From Thalassospira alkalitolerans (GTDB lineage: Bacteria; Pseudomonadota; Alphaproteobacteria; Rhodospirillales; Thalassospiraceae): DNA of 64,000 bases. The notes under the pieces were generated by a model that saw nothing but the letters and a program-made list of their open reading frames with translations, ran no database searches and was not told where the DNA came from. The stretch spans positions 1 through 64,000 of the forward strand of contig NZ_JFKB01000013.1 in the NCBI RefSeq assembly GCF_002115745.1, read 5' to 3'. A program made the position numbers and the translations under genes. This document shows, piece after piece, positions 17,837 through 25,935 of this stretch (position 1 is its first letter; every line of letters begins with the position of its first letter).

Positions 17837-18298
17837 GTGAATTCCCTTTTGGTATAACGCAGAATTACAACGAACAATAACCTGTTCCATTCTGCTCCAT
17901 GATCACGGGACTGATCTGGATAGTCTGAATGTGACCGCAGTTTATGTAATTATTTCATAAGGTTCAATAAGAAGGAACTGGGGTTGCCTGTTTTGGAAAA
18001 AGCGGCACTTAAATTTTATATGATGAATATACATAACTGTTGTGAAGGCGTTCATGCTTTGGCGTTTGTCAATGATGGGGTTAATCATCATTTAGGGACA
18101 ATCTATTGTCGGAGTTAACTACTCGTTCAAAGTGCAGGAAAGCTGCAAGTTTTCTCCCTCTCTCCGAAGAAGGTAATCTTCATCGGCCGCTAACAAGCTT
18201 GCAGCTATTGATGACTTGCTTTCTAATCGCCACAGGCAAGAGAGAATAGGCAGAAATTATCTGTCTGCACCCCAATCAAATCCGGAAACCGCCATACC
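17837..18298. other. divergent intergenic region between araC-type gene and CDF transporter
   Basis: 460 bases with no gene. The left part (to about 18100) is AT-rich and should hold the promoters of both genes. The right part contains the inverted repeat described at 18141-18206. Confidence 0.4.
18141..18206 (+). promoter_or_regulatory. possible structured leader RNA of the CDF transporter
   Basis: A perfect nine-base outer stem (AGCTGCAAG at 18141-18149 with CTTGCAGCT at 18198-18206) encloses a smaller hairpin (GAAGA with TCTTC at 18166-18170/18177-18181, six-base loop, plus CC/GG pairs outside). It ends 92 bases before the transporter ATG and is not followed by T residues. The form suits a cis-regulatory RNA or an operator, but it does not match a metal riboswitch that I can recognise. 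Confidence 0.4.
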
Positions 18299-19276
18299 AT
18301 GTCTCATTCGTCCAAAGGCGCCATTTACATGGCCGCTGCCGCCAACCTGCTGATTGCTGTTGCCAAATTTGGCGGGGCGGCAATTACCGGCTCGGCGGCG
18401 ATGATGTCTGAAGGCATCCATTCGCTGGTCGATACCGGCAATCAGGGCTTATTATTGCTTGGCCTTAAACTTTCAACCAAGCAACCCGACAAGAAACACC
18501 CGTTGGGCTATGGCAAGGAAACCTATTTCTGGTCATTTCTGGTCGCAGTGATGATTTTTGGCTTGGGGGCCGGGGTGTCGATCTGGGAAGGTATCGACAA
18601 GGTTATTCATCCCCATGTGCTTGATATCCATGTGGTTGCCAGTGTCGTCGGATTTGATATTCAAACCTATCACGTGGTGTTGTCGATCTTGGTCGTTGCC
18701 ATGTTTCTTGAAGGGGCGGCCTTTCGGACGGCCTATATCGCCTTTGTCGCGCAAAACCCCGATACGCCGATCTTTAAGGCGATCCGCAATACCAAAGACC
18801 CGACCGTGATCGTTATCTTGTTTGAAGATTCGGCCGCGATGCTTGGTTTGATTGTTGCCTTTTTCGGGATCTCGGCGGCCTATGCGTTCAACATGCCCAT
18901 TCTTGACGGGCTGGCATCTGTTACCATCGGCATCATTTTGGCTGTGACGGCCTTTTTCCTTGCAGTTGAATGCAAGGGTTTATTGATTGGCGAAAGTGCC
19001 AGCGCGCAAACCCGTGACATGATTTCCGCGATGGTCGAGGATATTCCCGGAGTCAAACGTGCGAATGAAATCATTACCATTCATCATGGTCCGCAGAGCC
19101 TGATGGTCTGCATCAGTCTTGATTTTCAGGATAAAATCACCTCAAACCAGATCGAAGCCATCGTTTCCCAACTTGAACGTGAAATCCGCGCGACCATTCC
19201 CGTAGTATCGAAAGTCTTTATCGAGGCGCAGAACTGGCGTTCACACCAGAAATTGCTGGAAAAAGATGGGGCATGA
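18299..19276 (+). CDS. cation diffusion facilitator (CDF) family metal transporter
   Basis: 325 residues. Proton-driven efflux of divalent metal (Zn, Mn, Fe, Co or similar) across the inner membrane. Six helices: about 10-32, 38-60 (SEGIHSLVDTGNQ carries the metal-binding H-x3-D), 80-102 (FLVAVMIFGLGAGVSIWEG), 120-140, 170-195 (FEDSAAMLGLIVAFFGISAA with Asp/Glu in place of the second HxxxD) and 200-225. A cytoplasmic ferredoxin-like domain follows (240-310, ISAMVEDIPGVKRANEI). The second metal-site motif differs from the HD-HD of ZitB/YiiP; this branch is often annotated only as CDF. The ATG at 18299 begins MSHSSKGAIYMAAAANL. Confidence 0.88.
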   Translation: MSHSSKGAIYMAAAANLLIAVAKFGGAAITGSAAMMSEGIHSLVDTGNQGLLLLGLKLSTKQPDKKHPLGYGKETYFWSFLVAVMIFGLGAGVSIWEGIDKVIHPHVLDIHVVASVVGFDIQTYHVVLSILVVAMFLEGAAFRTAYIAFVAQNPDTPIFKAIRNTKDPTVIVILFEDSAAMLGLIVAFFGISAAYAFNMPILDGLASVTIGIILAVTAFFLAVECKGLLIGESASAQTRDMISAMVEDIPGVKRANEIITIHHGPQSLMVCISLDFQDKITSNQIEAIVSQLEREIRATIPVVSKVFIEAQNWRSHQKLLEKDGA

Positions 19277-19390
19277 CATACTTGAATACAGCGGCAGGCA
19301 ATAATTTGTTGATCTGAAGACGTGCATTGACCCGCCTCTTGCCAAATAGTATGAGGATATAAAATCCATATAATAATCCATGAGGGCAGG

Positions 19391-20359
19391 GTGACCACGT
19401 CAAGATCTTCAGAGGCCGGATTATCAGATAAAATTTCACCAGCATGGATTGCCGTGGATTGGGGAACGTCGAACCTTCGTGTTTGGGCGATGGATGATAG
19501 CGCTAACATCCTCGGCCAGGCGAGTAGTTCGCAGGGAATGAATGCGATTGCCGCGGATGAAACGCTTAGTTTTGAAAGTGTTCTGATCGGGTTGATCGAA
19601 AATTGGCTCGACGATGGTTACGCAAATCGACTTCCCGTTATCATTTGCGGTATGGCCGGGGCCAAACAGGGGTGGTTGGAAGCACCGTATTGTTCGGTGC
19701 CTGTACATCCGGCAAAACTGGCAGCCGAGGCTGTCATACCGGATGTTGATGATCGGCGTATTGCCGTATCAATCTTGCCGGGGTTAAAGCAAGTTGATGA
19801 TCCCGATGTCATGCGCGGTGAAGAAACTCAGTTGGTCGGCTTTATGGCAGTGCATCCGGGGTTTGATGGCTGGGTCTGTTTGCCAGGAACCCATTCTAAA
19901 TGGGCGCGGGTTTTTGATGGCACGATTAGTGCCTTTCGCACCTATATGAGCGGCGAGGTTTTTGCCCTGCTTTCCAGCCAATCTATCTTGCGTCATTCAG
20001 TCGATGACCGTTGGGATGATGCCGTGTTCGAGGCCACAATCCGCGAAACCGCGAACCAACCAACCGGGTTTTTGCACAAGTTATTTACGGTGCGCGCAAG
20101 CGGATTGGTGGGGAATGACAGGGTCGCAAACGAACCCGGTGCTGCGGTTCTTTCCGGGACGGTGATCGGAACTGAAATCGCCGATATGATCAGCATGTTG
20201 GCGCCGGGGGCAAAGATTGCATTGATTGGCGATGGCAAGCTGGCCGGGTTGTATCGCAAGGCACTTGCCGTCCATGGTGTTGATGCTGACATAGTTGACA
20301 GTGCATCAATCACACTGGCCGGACTTGGTGCTGCTTATCGTGTTATTCACAAGAAATAG
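19391..20359 (+). CDS. dgoK: 2-dehydro-3-deoxygalactonokinase
   Basis: Phosphorylates 2-keto-3-deoxy-D-galactonate to the 6-phosphate with ATP in the De Ley-Doudoroff pathway for galactose/galactonate. The 322 residues have the DgoK pattern: WIAVDWGTSNLRVWAMD at the start (phosphate-binding loop of the ASKHA fold), CGMAGAKQGWLEAPY, LPGTHSKWARV and the C-terminal IALIGDGKLAGLYRKAL. The GTG start at 19391 has AGGGCAGG ahead. The aldolase gene begins 44 bases after its stop, so the two form an operon. Confidence 0.92.
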   Translation: MTTSRSSEAGLSDKISPAWIAVDWGTSNLRVWAMDDSANILGQASSSQGMNAIAADETLSFESVLIGLIENWLDDGYANRLPVIICGMAGAKQGWLEAPYCSVPVHPAKLAAEAVIPDVDDRRIAVSILPGLKQVDDPDVMRGEETQLVGFMAVHPGFDGWVCLPGTHSKWARVFDGTISAFRTYMSGEVFALLSSQSILRHSVDDRWDDAVFEATIRETANQPTGFLHKLFTVRASGLVGNDRVANEPGAAVLSGTVIGTEIADMISMLAPGAKIALIGDGKLAGLYRKALAVHGVDADIVDSASITLAGLGAAYRVIHKK

Positions 20360-20402
20360 TAGCGTTTAGTGTCTGGATTTTTCAAGGTTTCATAGGTGTA
20401 AT

Positions 20403-21065
20403 ATGGCATATCCGACCGCGGTCAATTCACAGATTATCGACACAGCAGGTAAGGTTTCGCACCGCAAACTGATTGCTATTTTACGCGGAGTGAAGCCCGA
20501 TGAAGCGGCATCCATGGCGCGTGTGCTGGTCGATGCCGGTATCACGATGATCGAGGTGCCGCTGAATTCCCCGCAGCCGCTTAAAAGCATTGCGATCATG
20601 AAGGCAGAAGTCGGTGATGCGGCCCTGATCGGGGCAGGAACGGTCTTAACGGTCGAGGATGTTGTGAACGTTCGTGACGCGGGCGGTGAATTTATCGTGT
20701 CGCCCAATTGCGATGTCGATGTGATAAAAAAAACCAAGGAAGTCGGTATGGGAAGTTGGCCGGGGGTGCTGACTCCGACCGAATGTTTCGCCGCGATCAA
20801 GGCCGGGGCGGATGGGCTTAAAATATTCCCTGCCAGCATCATTGGCGCATCGGGGATTTCGGCGATGCGGGCGGTTTTGCCAAAAGATATGCCGGTTTAT
20901 GCGGTTGGTGGTGTTGGACCGGATGATTTTGCGACCTATGCCAAGGCGGGGTGCGATGGTTTTGGCCTTGGATCGGGGATTTATAAACCCGGCCTGACAG
21001 CGGACGAAGTATCGGGGCGCGCTGTTGCCTTCGTAACGGCGCATGACGCGGTATTTGCGGGCTAG
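20403..21065 (+). CDS. dgoA: 2-dehydro-3-deoxy-6-phosphogalactonate aldolase
   Basis: Class I aldolase of the KDPG/KDPGal family (220 residues), splitting KDPGal to pyruvate and glyceraldehyde 3-phosphate. Motifs: KLIAILRGVKPDEA (substrate loop with Arg), IEVPLNSPQPL, GAGTVLTVEDV, SPNCDVDVIKKTKE and GLKIFPASIIG with the Schiff-base Lys, then VYAVGGVGPDDF. The variant SPN and LNSP are typical for galactonate-type enzymes rather than KDPG aldolase Eda. No galactonate dehydratase (DgoD) or transporter gene is in the window. Confidence 0.92.
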   Translation: MAYPTAVNSQIIDTAGKVSHRKLIAILRGVKPDEAASMARVLVDAGITMIEVPLNSPQPLKSIAIMKAEVGDAALIGAGTVLTVEDVVNVRDAGGEFIVSPNCDVDVIKKTKEVGMGSWPGVLTPTECFAAIKAGADGLKIFPASIIGASGISAMRAVLPKDMPVYAVGGVGPDDFATYAKAGCDGFGLGSGIYKPGLTADEVSGRAVAFVTAHDAVFAG

Positions 21066-21175
21066 GGGCGGGATCTCTTAATTGTCTTCCGGATCGTGGA
21101 ACGGTGTTTGACCCCGGATGGGTGCGCGGTTTAAATTCCAGCCATTGTTTGAATTCTTAAAAATGGGAGGATCCA

Positions 21176-21958
21176 TTGGATCTGGGAATTAAGGGCCGTA
21201 AGGCCATCGTTTGTGCTTCGTCCAAGGGGCTGGGGCGTGGGTGTGCGATCAAACTGGCAGAAGCCGGTGTTGATCTGACGCTGAATGCGCGTTCCGAAGG
21301 GCCGCTTGCGGAAACAGCGGAATATATTCGTGATACCTTTGGCGTCAATGTGACGACAGTTGCCTGCGACATCACAACCGAGGAAGGCCGCAATAAGGTT
21401 CTGGCGGCACAGGGCGCGCCCGATATTCTGGTTAATAATGCCGGTGGCCCGCCGCCCGGTGTATGGTCCGATTGGGGACAAGCCGAATGGGAAGCCGCCG
21501 TTCAGTCCAACATGCTGACGCCGATCTTGCTGGCAACCGCGGTTTTGCCGGGGATGATTTCGCGCGGGTGGGGCCGGATCGTGAACATCACGTCGGGTTC
21601 GGTCAAATCACCGATACCGCATTTGGGCTTGTCCAATGCGGCCCGTGCCGGTCTGACCGGTTTTGTTGCCGGTACCGCACGTCAGGTCGCCAAAGACGGG
21701 GTGATCATGAATAATCTTTTGCCGGGGCAGCATGATACCGATCGCATTAATGCCTTGATGACCAAACGTGCGGAAAACGAGGCGATCAGCCTTGAAGACG
21801 CGCGCAATAAAACTCAGGCCGGTTTGCCGACCGGGCGTTTTGGCGACCCAATTGATTTCGGGGCGACCTGCGCATTTATGTGCAGCGAGCATGCGAAATT
21901 CATGGTCGGACAGAATGTCTTGCTGGATGGCGGGGCATTTAATTCGACCATGGGCTAA
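21176..21958 (+). CDS. SDR-family oxidoreductase, atypical (active-site motif lost)
   Basis: 260 residues with the Rossmann fold of short-chain dehydrogenases: a glycine-rich region CASSKGLGRGCAIKLAEAG (positions 12-30), the acidic CDITTEEG and NNAGGPP. In the active-site region the Ser is present (VNITSGSVKSP), but the Tyr-x3-Lys reads L-S-N-A-A-R. This matches the group of 3-oxoacyl-ACP-reductase-like SDRs that lack the perfect catalytic tetrad. The start is a TTG with GGGAGGA ahead. It follows dgoA by 110 bases in the same direction, so a role in the sugar-acid pathway is possible but not shown. Confidence 0.82.
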   Translation: MDLGIKGRKAIVCASSKGLGRGCAIKLAEAGVDLTLNARSEGPLAETAEYIRDTFGVNVTTVACDITTEEGRNKVLAAQGAPDILVNNAGGPPPGVWSDWGQAEWEAAVQSNMLTPILLATAVLPGMISRGWGRIVNITSGSVKSPIPHLGLSNAARAGLTGFVAGTARQVAKDGVIMNNLLPGQHDTDRINALMTKRAENEAISLEDARNKTQAGLPTGRFGDPIDFGATCAFMCSEHAKFMVGQNVLLDGGAFNSTMG

Positions 21959-21980
21959 GCCACCGGTTCGGGGCTGTTAT

Positions 21981-22232
21981 ATGGCAAGCTTCACCTTTGT
22001 CTATGTATTGCGCGAGCGGGATGTTCCCCGCCCGCGCACTTATGTTGGCTGGTCAACCGATGTTGAAGCCAGATTAATGACGCATAATAGTGGCAAAGGG
22101 GCAAAGACAACGCGCGGACGGCAATGGCAGCTTGTCTATGTTGAACGGTTCCGTACCTTTGGCGACGCCATGAGCCGTGAATGGCACCTGAAACGGGATC
22201 GTAAATTGCGCAAAATGCTGGCGGGTGGATAG
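21981..22232 (+). CDS. GIY-YIG domain protein
   Basis: 83 residues, a single GIY-YIG nuclease-like domain of the UPF0213/YhbQ type: FVYVLRERD (GIY position), TYVGWSTDVEARLMTHNSGK (YIG position with the catalytic Arg), GAKTTRGRQWQLVYVE and a Glu in SREWHLKRDRK. Small proteins of this type are proposed to nick DNA, but their role is poorly known. The ATG at 21981 is 22 bases after the SDR stop codon; no strong ribosome-binding site is seen, so it may depend on the upstream message. Confidence 0.85.
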   Translation: MASFTFVYVLRERDVPRPRTYVGWSTDVEARLMTHNSGKGAKTTRGRQWQLVYVERFRTFGDAMSREWHLKRDRKLRKMLAGG

Positions 22233-22313
22233 GCGGTCAACAAATCAGGACTTGAATATTTGCGCGCAGTCACAGATATGTGGCCACAACATTCAAACCA
22301 TCAGGATGACATC

Positions 22314-22661
22314 ATGCCGGTACAACGCAAAAATCCGCTGAAGCTTAATAACTTGCAACTGCGCACGCTTGTGCTGGCACAGATTATTGCCAAGGATCCG
22401 AATTCAGGTTCGATTGATGAAGCAACTGGTGATGCGACCTTGTTGCGCATTCCCCATGCCCATGGTGATCACGTTCATGTTGGTAAATTTGTTGTTGCCG
22501 CCCGTGATGCCAGTGGTTTTTCCAATCCGGCTGTTTGGGTGGTCTTGGCCCGCAAGGGGCTTGCCCGAGAAGGTTTCCCGACAAGCGTCGTTCTGACCCG
22601 TGAAGGGCTGGAATATGATACCGGCCTTGCCGAGAATTTCGTTGAAGAATCAGATCACTGA
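22314..22661 (+). CDS. conserved hypothetical protein
   Basis: 115 residues, soluble, AGGATG six bases before the ATG. Sequence features: LKLNNLQLRTLVLAQIIAKD, then LRIPHAHGDHVHVGKFVVAARDASG with four His residues that could bind metal, and a C-terminal LAREGFPTSVVLTREGLEYD. The first part suggests a helical region, the rest a beta-rich domain. No family is recognised. Transcription ends at the terminator at 22686. Confidence 0.65.
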   Translation: MPVQRKNPLKLNNLQLRTLVLAQIIAKDPNSGSIDEATGDATLLRIPHAHGDHVHVGKFVVAARDASGFSNPAVWVVLARKGLAREGFPTSVVLTREGLEYDTGLAENFVEESDH

Positions 22662-22685
22662 TCGTGATGTTTGGCTAAAAGAAAA

Positions 22686-22709
22686 AATCCCCGATTTTTC
22701 GGGGATTTT
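22686..22709. terminator. bidirectional intrinsic terminator
   Basis: AATCCCCGA and TCGGGGATT form a nine-base-pair stem with a four-T loop, flanked by A residues on one side and T residues on the other. It sits between two convergent genes and can serve both strands. Confidence 0.85.
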
Positions 22710-22711
22710 GT

Positions 22712-23812
22712 TTATTCAACAATGAATTTCCCGTCTCGTATCCGGACGAAATAGGCATTGCGGTTTCCGTCACCAAACTGGTCAAAGATCAGGTCTTGTT
22801 GCAATCCTTGCTGCGGAGGAAGGGTGATCATTGCATCGGCAAGCGATTGTTTCGGGTCTTGATGATCAAGGGCCGCAAACAGGATTGTTGCCGCATCATA
22901 GGTCAAAACGCTGGTGTAACCCGGCTGGGTGCCAAACATCTGTTGATAGTCATCGATGAATTTTTTGTATTTGGTATCGTTTGAATAGCGGTCATAGGCT
23001 TGGACAAGTTCCATTCCTTCGACGGCATCCCCGCCCAGCTCAATTAACTGTTCTGATCCGGCCCATTCTGCGGCGGACAGGGTAATATTTCTGTCGATTT
23101 TGCGGATTTCGCGTGCCAGTTTTGCACTGTCGGCGGCATTGGTGATCAGGACAATTGCATCCGGTTCTTCAGCCAAGAGATGTCGGGCGGCAAGTGCGAT
23201 CGAAGTCTCGGGCGTATTGATCCAGACTTTTGACACCACGCGTCCGTTCCGCTTGTCAAAATCGAGCAGAAATTCCCGATACCAGCTTTCGGTGAATGCT
23301 TCGTTTTCGCCGTCCAGCGCAAGGGCGATACGCTTGCGGCCTTTTTCAATATTGTGCCGGGCATAGGCGGTTGCATTATCACGTGTCGTTGAGTTGATGC
23401 GGAAAAGGTAGTCGTGCAGGCCCGCGAATTCGGCGGCTGAAACGGTTGGTGAAACGGTGACAATACCAAGTTCGTTAATCACCGGCAGCATTGCCATGCC
23501 GATTGAACTGATGATCGGTCCAATAACTGCGGTGATGCCAAGCTGGTCAAATTCACGGATTGCGGCCAGGGCTGTTTTCGGGTCTTTTTGATCATCGCGT
23601 GCGATGATTTCGATTGTGCGTCCTTTGATGCCGCCTGTCTTGTTGACTTCGGACGCGGCAAGTTTCAGGGCATTCAGCGACGCATTTCCTGTATCGGCAT
23701 CCCCGCCGGACAGGCCTGCGATAAAGCCGATTTTGATCGGGCCGGTATCTCCGCAGCCAAATAATACAACGCTACTGATCGCTAATGCATAAAGGGCTTT
23801 GGGAAATCTCAT
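22712..23812 (-). CDS. branched-chain amino acid-type ABC substrate-binding lipoprotein
   Basis: Periplasmic-binding protein of type I (LivJ/LivK, Peripla_BP_6), 366 residues from the ATG at 23812. The start has a lipoprotein signal: MRFPKALYALAISSVVLFGC, with the lipobox LFGC and Cys20. Then IKIGFIAGLSGGDADTGNAS, NKTGGIKGRTIEIIARDDQ and DPKTALAAIREF are standard family positions. No permease or ATPase gene of a LIV system is next to it, so it is an orphan receptor or sensor, or uses a transporter encoded elsewhere. The CDP-alcohol phosphatidyltransferase gene is about 100 bases upstream in the same direction. Confidence 0.85.
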   Translation of the reverse strand: MRFPKALYALAISSVVLFGCGDTGPIKIGFIAGLSGGDADTGNASLNALKLAASEVNKTGGIKGRTIEIIARDDQKDPKTALAAIREFDQLGITAVIGPIISSIGMAMLPVINELGIVTVSPTVSAAEFAGLHDYLFRINSTTRDNATAYARHNIEKGRKRIALALDGENEAFTESWYREFLLDFDKRNGRVVSKVWINTPETSIALAARHLLAEEPDAIVLITNAADSAKLAREIRKIDRNITLSAAEWAGSEQLIELGGDAVEGMELVQAYDRYSNDTKYKKFIDDYQQMFGTQPGYTSVLTYDAATILFAALDHQDPKQSLADAMITLPPQQGLQQDLIFDQFGDGNRNAYFVRIRDGKFIVE

Positions 23813-23910
23813 GCCTGTCTCGTTGTTATTGCGTAAAAGGCGCAGTATCCAAGTGCAGTTGATATGGCGTTTGGTGATGCCGGGTTCAAGAATGAAATGA
23901 TATCCGGGCG

Positions 23911-24546
23911 TTATCCAAAATCGCGGCGTGCCTGCATGACGCGTCCCATTGTTGTCATCAGGCACAGTACACCAAAGATCGCGGCAATCCGGTCAAACCA
24001 GTGTGGAAACAGGCAAATCAGAATCAGAACAAAAATGGTTTCACTGCCTTCGGTAATGCCGGTCAGGTAATAGAAACTTTTCCGCCCCTGTTTTTCATGA
24101 TTGCGGCCGGTTTTGGCAGCAATAATAGCATAGGCCAGAAAGCTTGATCCTGTTCCGACAAAACAAAAGATCAGAAAAGCCGCCATTAACGCATGTTCGG
24201 GCCGCCCAATGGCAAAGGCCAGAATGATCCCTGAATAAAACAGGAAATCGGCGACAATGTCGTAATAACCGCCAAGGTCGGTTTCCTGTGATTTTGATCC
24301 GGCATGGCGCGATCGTGGTTTGCTGTGGCGGGCAACAGCCCCATCCAAACCATCCATGAAACGGCTCAGCAGGATCAGGACCAGTGCGATCTGATTAAGC
24401 TGAAAGGCAAGTGCCGTTGCGGCCAGAAAGCCGATTGCAAAGCCAAGCCCGGTAATCATATTGGGCGTGATTCCAGTTCCGGAAAGACGACGGGCCATCG
24501 CATTTAGCGGGATGTCGATCAGGGGGCGCAGGCGGGCATCAAACAT
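23911..24546 (-). CDS. CDP-alcohol phosphatidyltransferase family protein
   Basis: 211 residues, an inner-membrane enzyme of phospholipid synthesis type that transfers a phosphatidyl or related group from a CDP-linked donor to an alcohol. The motif D-G-x2-A-R-x(n)-G-x3-D-x3-D is present as DGLDGAVAR followed by LGGYYDIVAD; the gap between the halves is longer than normal (an insert with KPRSRHAGSKSQ). About six membrane helices. Which alcohol is used cannot be told. It precedes the binding lipoprotein gene in one transcription unit. Confidence 0.85.
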   Translation of the reverse strand: MFDARLRPLIDIPLNAMARRLSGTGITPNMITGLGFAIGFLAATALAFQLNQIALVLILLSRFMDGLDGAVARHSKPRSRHAGSKSQETDLGGYYDIVADFLFYSGIILAFAIGRPEHALMAAFLIFCFVGTGSSFLAYAIIAAKTGRNHEKQGRKSFYYLTGITEGSETIFVLILICLFPHWFDRIAAIFGVLCLMTTMGRVMQARRDFG

Positions 24547-24713
24547 TGCATTTCCCGGTTAAATCATTGTTGGCGCGACCATAATCCTAACACGGTGTTT
24601 TCGGAAATCACGCATGCGCGATGGTATGGTTTTGAAATTGTCCGATTGACGTGGGCGGGAAAACCGGATTGGCTGTCGTTTACAGAAAAACTATAAGATC
24701 AGGGCGCTGTCAT

Positions 24714-25919
24714 ATGTCTATTTCCCAGCCTTTTACAACGTCATCCTTTGCCCTAAACGGTATTCGGGATGATGTCCGCGATATCGGGGCGTCGCTGATC
24801 CGCGAGGTCGCCCATCTTGGCATGGGGCGTGACAATATTGTGCCGTTGTGGTTTGGCGAGCCGGACCAACCAACCCCCGAATTCATTCGCAAGGCGGCGA
24901 TTGCCGCACTGGAAGCAGGCGATACATTCTATCAGCCCAATCGCGGTATTACGCCGTTGCGCGATGCGCTGGCCGATTATGGTAATCGTCTTTATGGCAC
25001 CTCACTTGCGGCGGGCAATATTACTGTGACGGTATCGGGGTTGAATGCCCTGATGATTGCGATGCAATCGATCCTGAAAGCAGGTGACAGATTGGTGACG
25101 ACAGCACCGATCTGGCCAAATATCGTAGCCATGCCAAAGGTTTTAGGGGCACATGTTGCCACGGTTCCTTTACGCGTTGGTAAAGCCGGGGATATCGGCT
25201 GGCAGCTTGATATTGATGAATTGATCACGGCCTGTACGCCCGATACACGCGCAATCCTGATCAATTCGCCCAATAACCCGACCGGCTGGGTGATGCCCGC
25301 CGACGATCAGAAACGTCTGGTTGAATTTGCCACCGAACGCGGGATATGGCTAATCGCGGACGAGGTTTATGCTCGGTTGATTTATGATGGTTCCGAGGCG
25401 GCACCATCCTTTGTGCCCTATGTGACTGATGACACGCGGATCATGGTGATCAACAGCTTTTCCAAAAGCTGGGCGATGACCGGCTGGCGGCTGGGCTGGA
25501 TTACCGCACCCTGTGGTGTTGGCGATCAACTTGAAAAGCTGATGGAATTCAATGTGTCTTGCCCGGCCGGTTTCGTGCAACAGGCTGGCATTGCAGCGGT
25601 AACACAGGGCGAAGATTTCGTTGCCCAATCCCGCGCTCGATATCAACGCGCCCGGGCGGCAATCATTGAACGGTTGCGTGATATGAACCGCATCCATCTT
25701 CCCCGGGCGGATGGGGCATTTTATGCGTTTTTCCGGGTCGAGGGCGTTGACGATACACTTGCTTTCGCCAAGGATTTGTTGCTGTCCAAGGGCATCGGTC
25801 TGGCCCCGGGCGAGGCCTTCGGTCCCGAAGGGGCAGGGCATATTCGTGCATGCTATGCCGTCTCCGAGGGTCGCATTCACAAGGCGATGGACGGCTTGGC
25901 AAAGTTCCTGAAACGTTAG
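24714..25919 (+). CDS. PLP-dependent aminotransferase, class I/II
   Basis: 401 residues, fold type I aminotransferase (AspC/AlaT-like subgroup I). Motifs: IVPLWFGEPDQPTPEFI, QPNRGITPLRDALADYG, VTVSGLNALMIAM, NSPNNPTGWVM (Asn for PLP), IADEVYARLIY and INSFSKSWAMTGWRLGW with the PLP-Lys. Arg near the end (HIRACYAVSEGRI) binds the substrate carboxylate. The amino donor cannot be fixed from sequence; aspartate, alanine or aromatic acids are possible. It is divergent from the phosphatidyltransferase and convergent with the siroheme synthase gene. Confidence 0.88.
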   Translation: MSISQPFTTSSFALNGIRDDVRDIGASLIREVAHLGMGRDNIVPLWFGEPDQPTPEFIRKAAIAALEAGDTFYQPNRGITPLRDALADYGNRLYGTSLAAGNITVTVSGLNALMIAMQSILKAGDRLVTTAPIWPNIVAMPKVLGAHVATVPLRVGKAGDIGWQLDIDELITACTPDTRAILINSPNNPTGWVMPADDQKRLVEFATERGIWLIADEVYARLIYDGSEAAPSFVPYVTDDTRIMVINSFSKSWAMTGWRLGWITAPCGVGDQLEKLMEFNVSCPAGFVQQAGIAAVTQGEDFVAQSRARYQRARAAIIERLRDMNRIHLPRADGAFYAFFRVEGVDDTLAFAKDLLLSKGIGLAPGEAFGPEGAGHIRACYAVSEGRIHKAMDGLAKFLKR

Positions 25920-25935
25920 GGATGATTTCGTTGGC

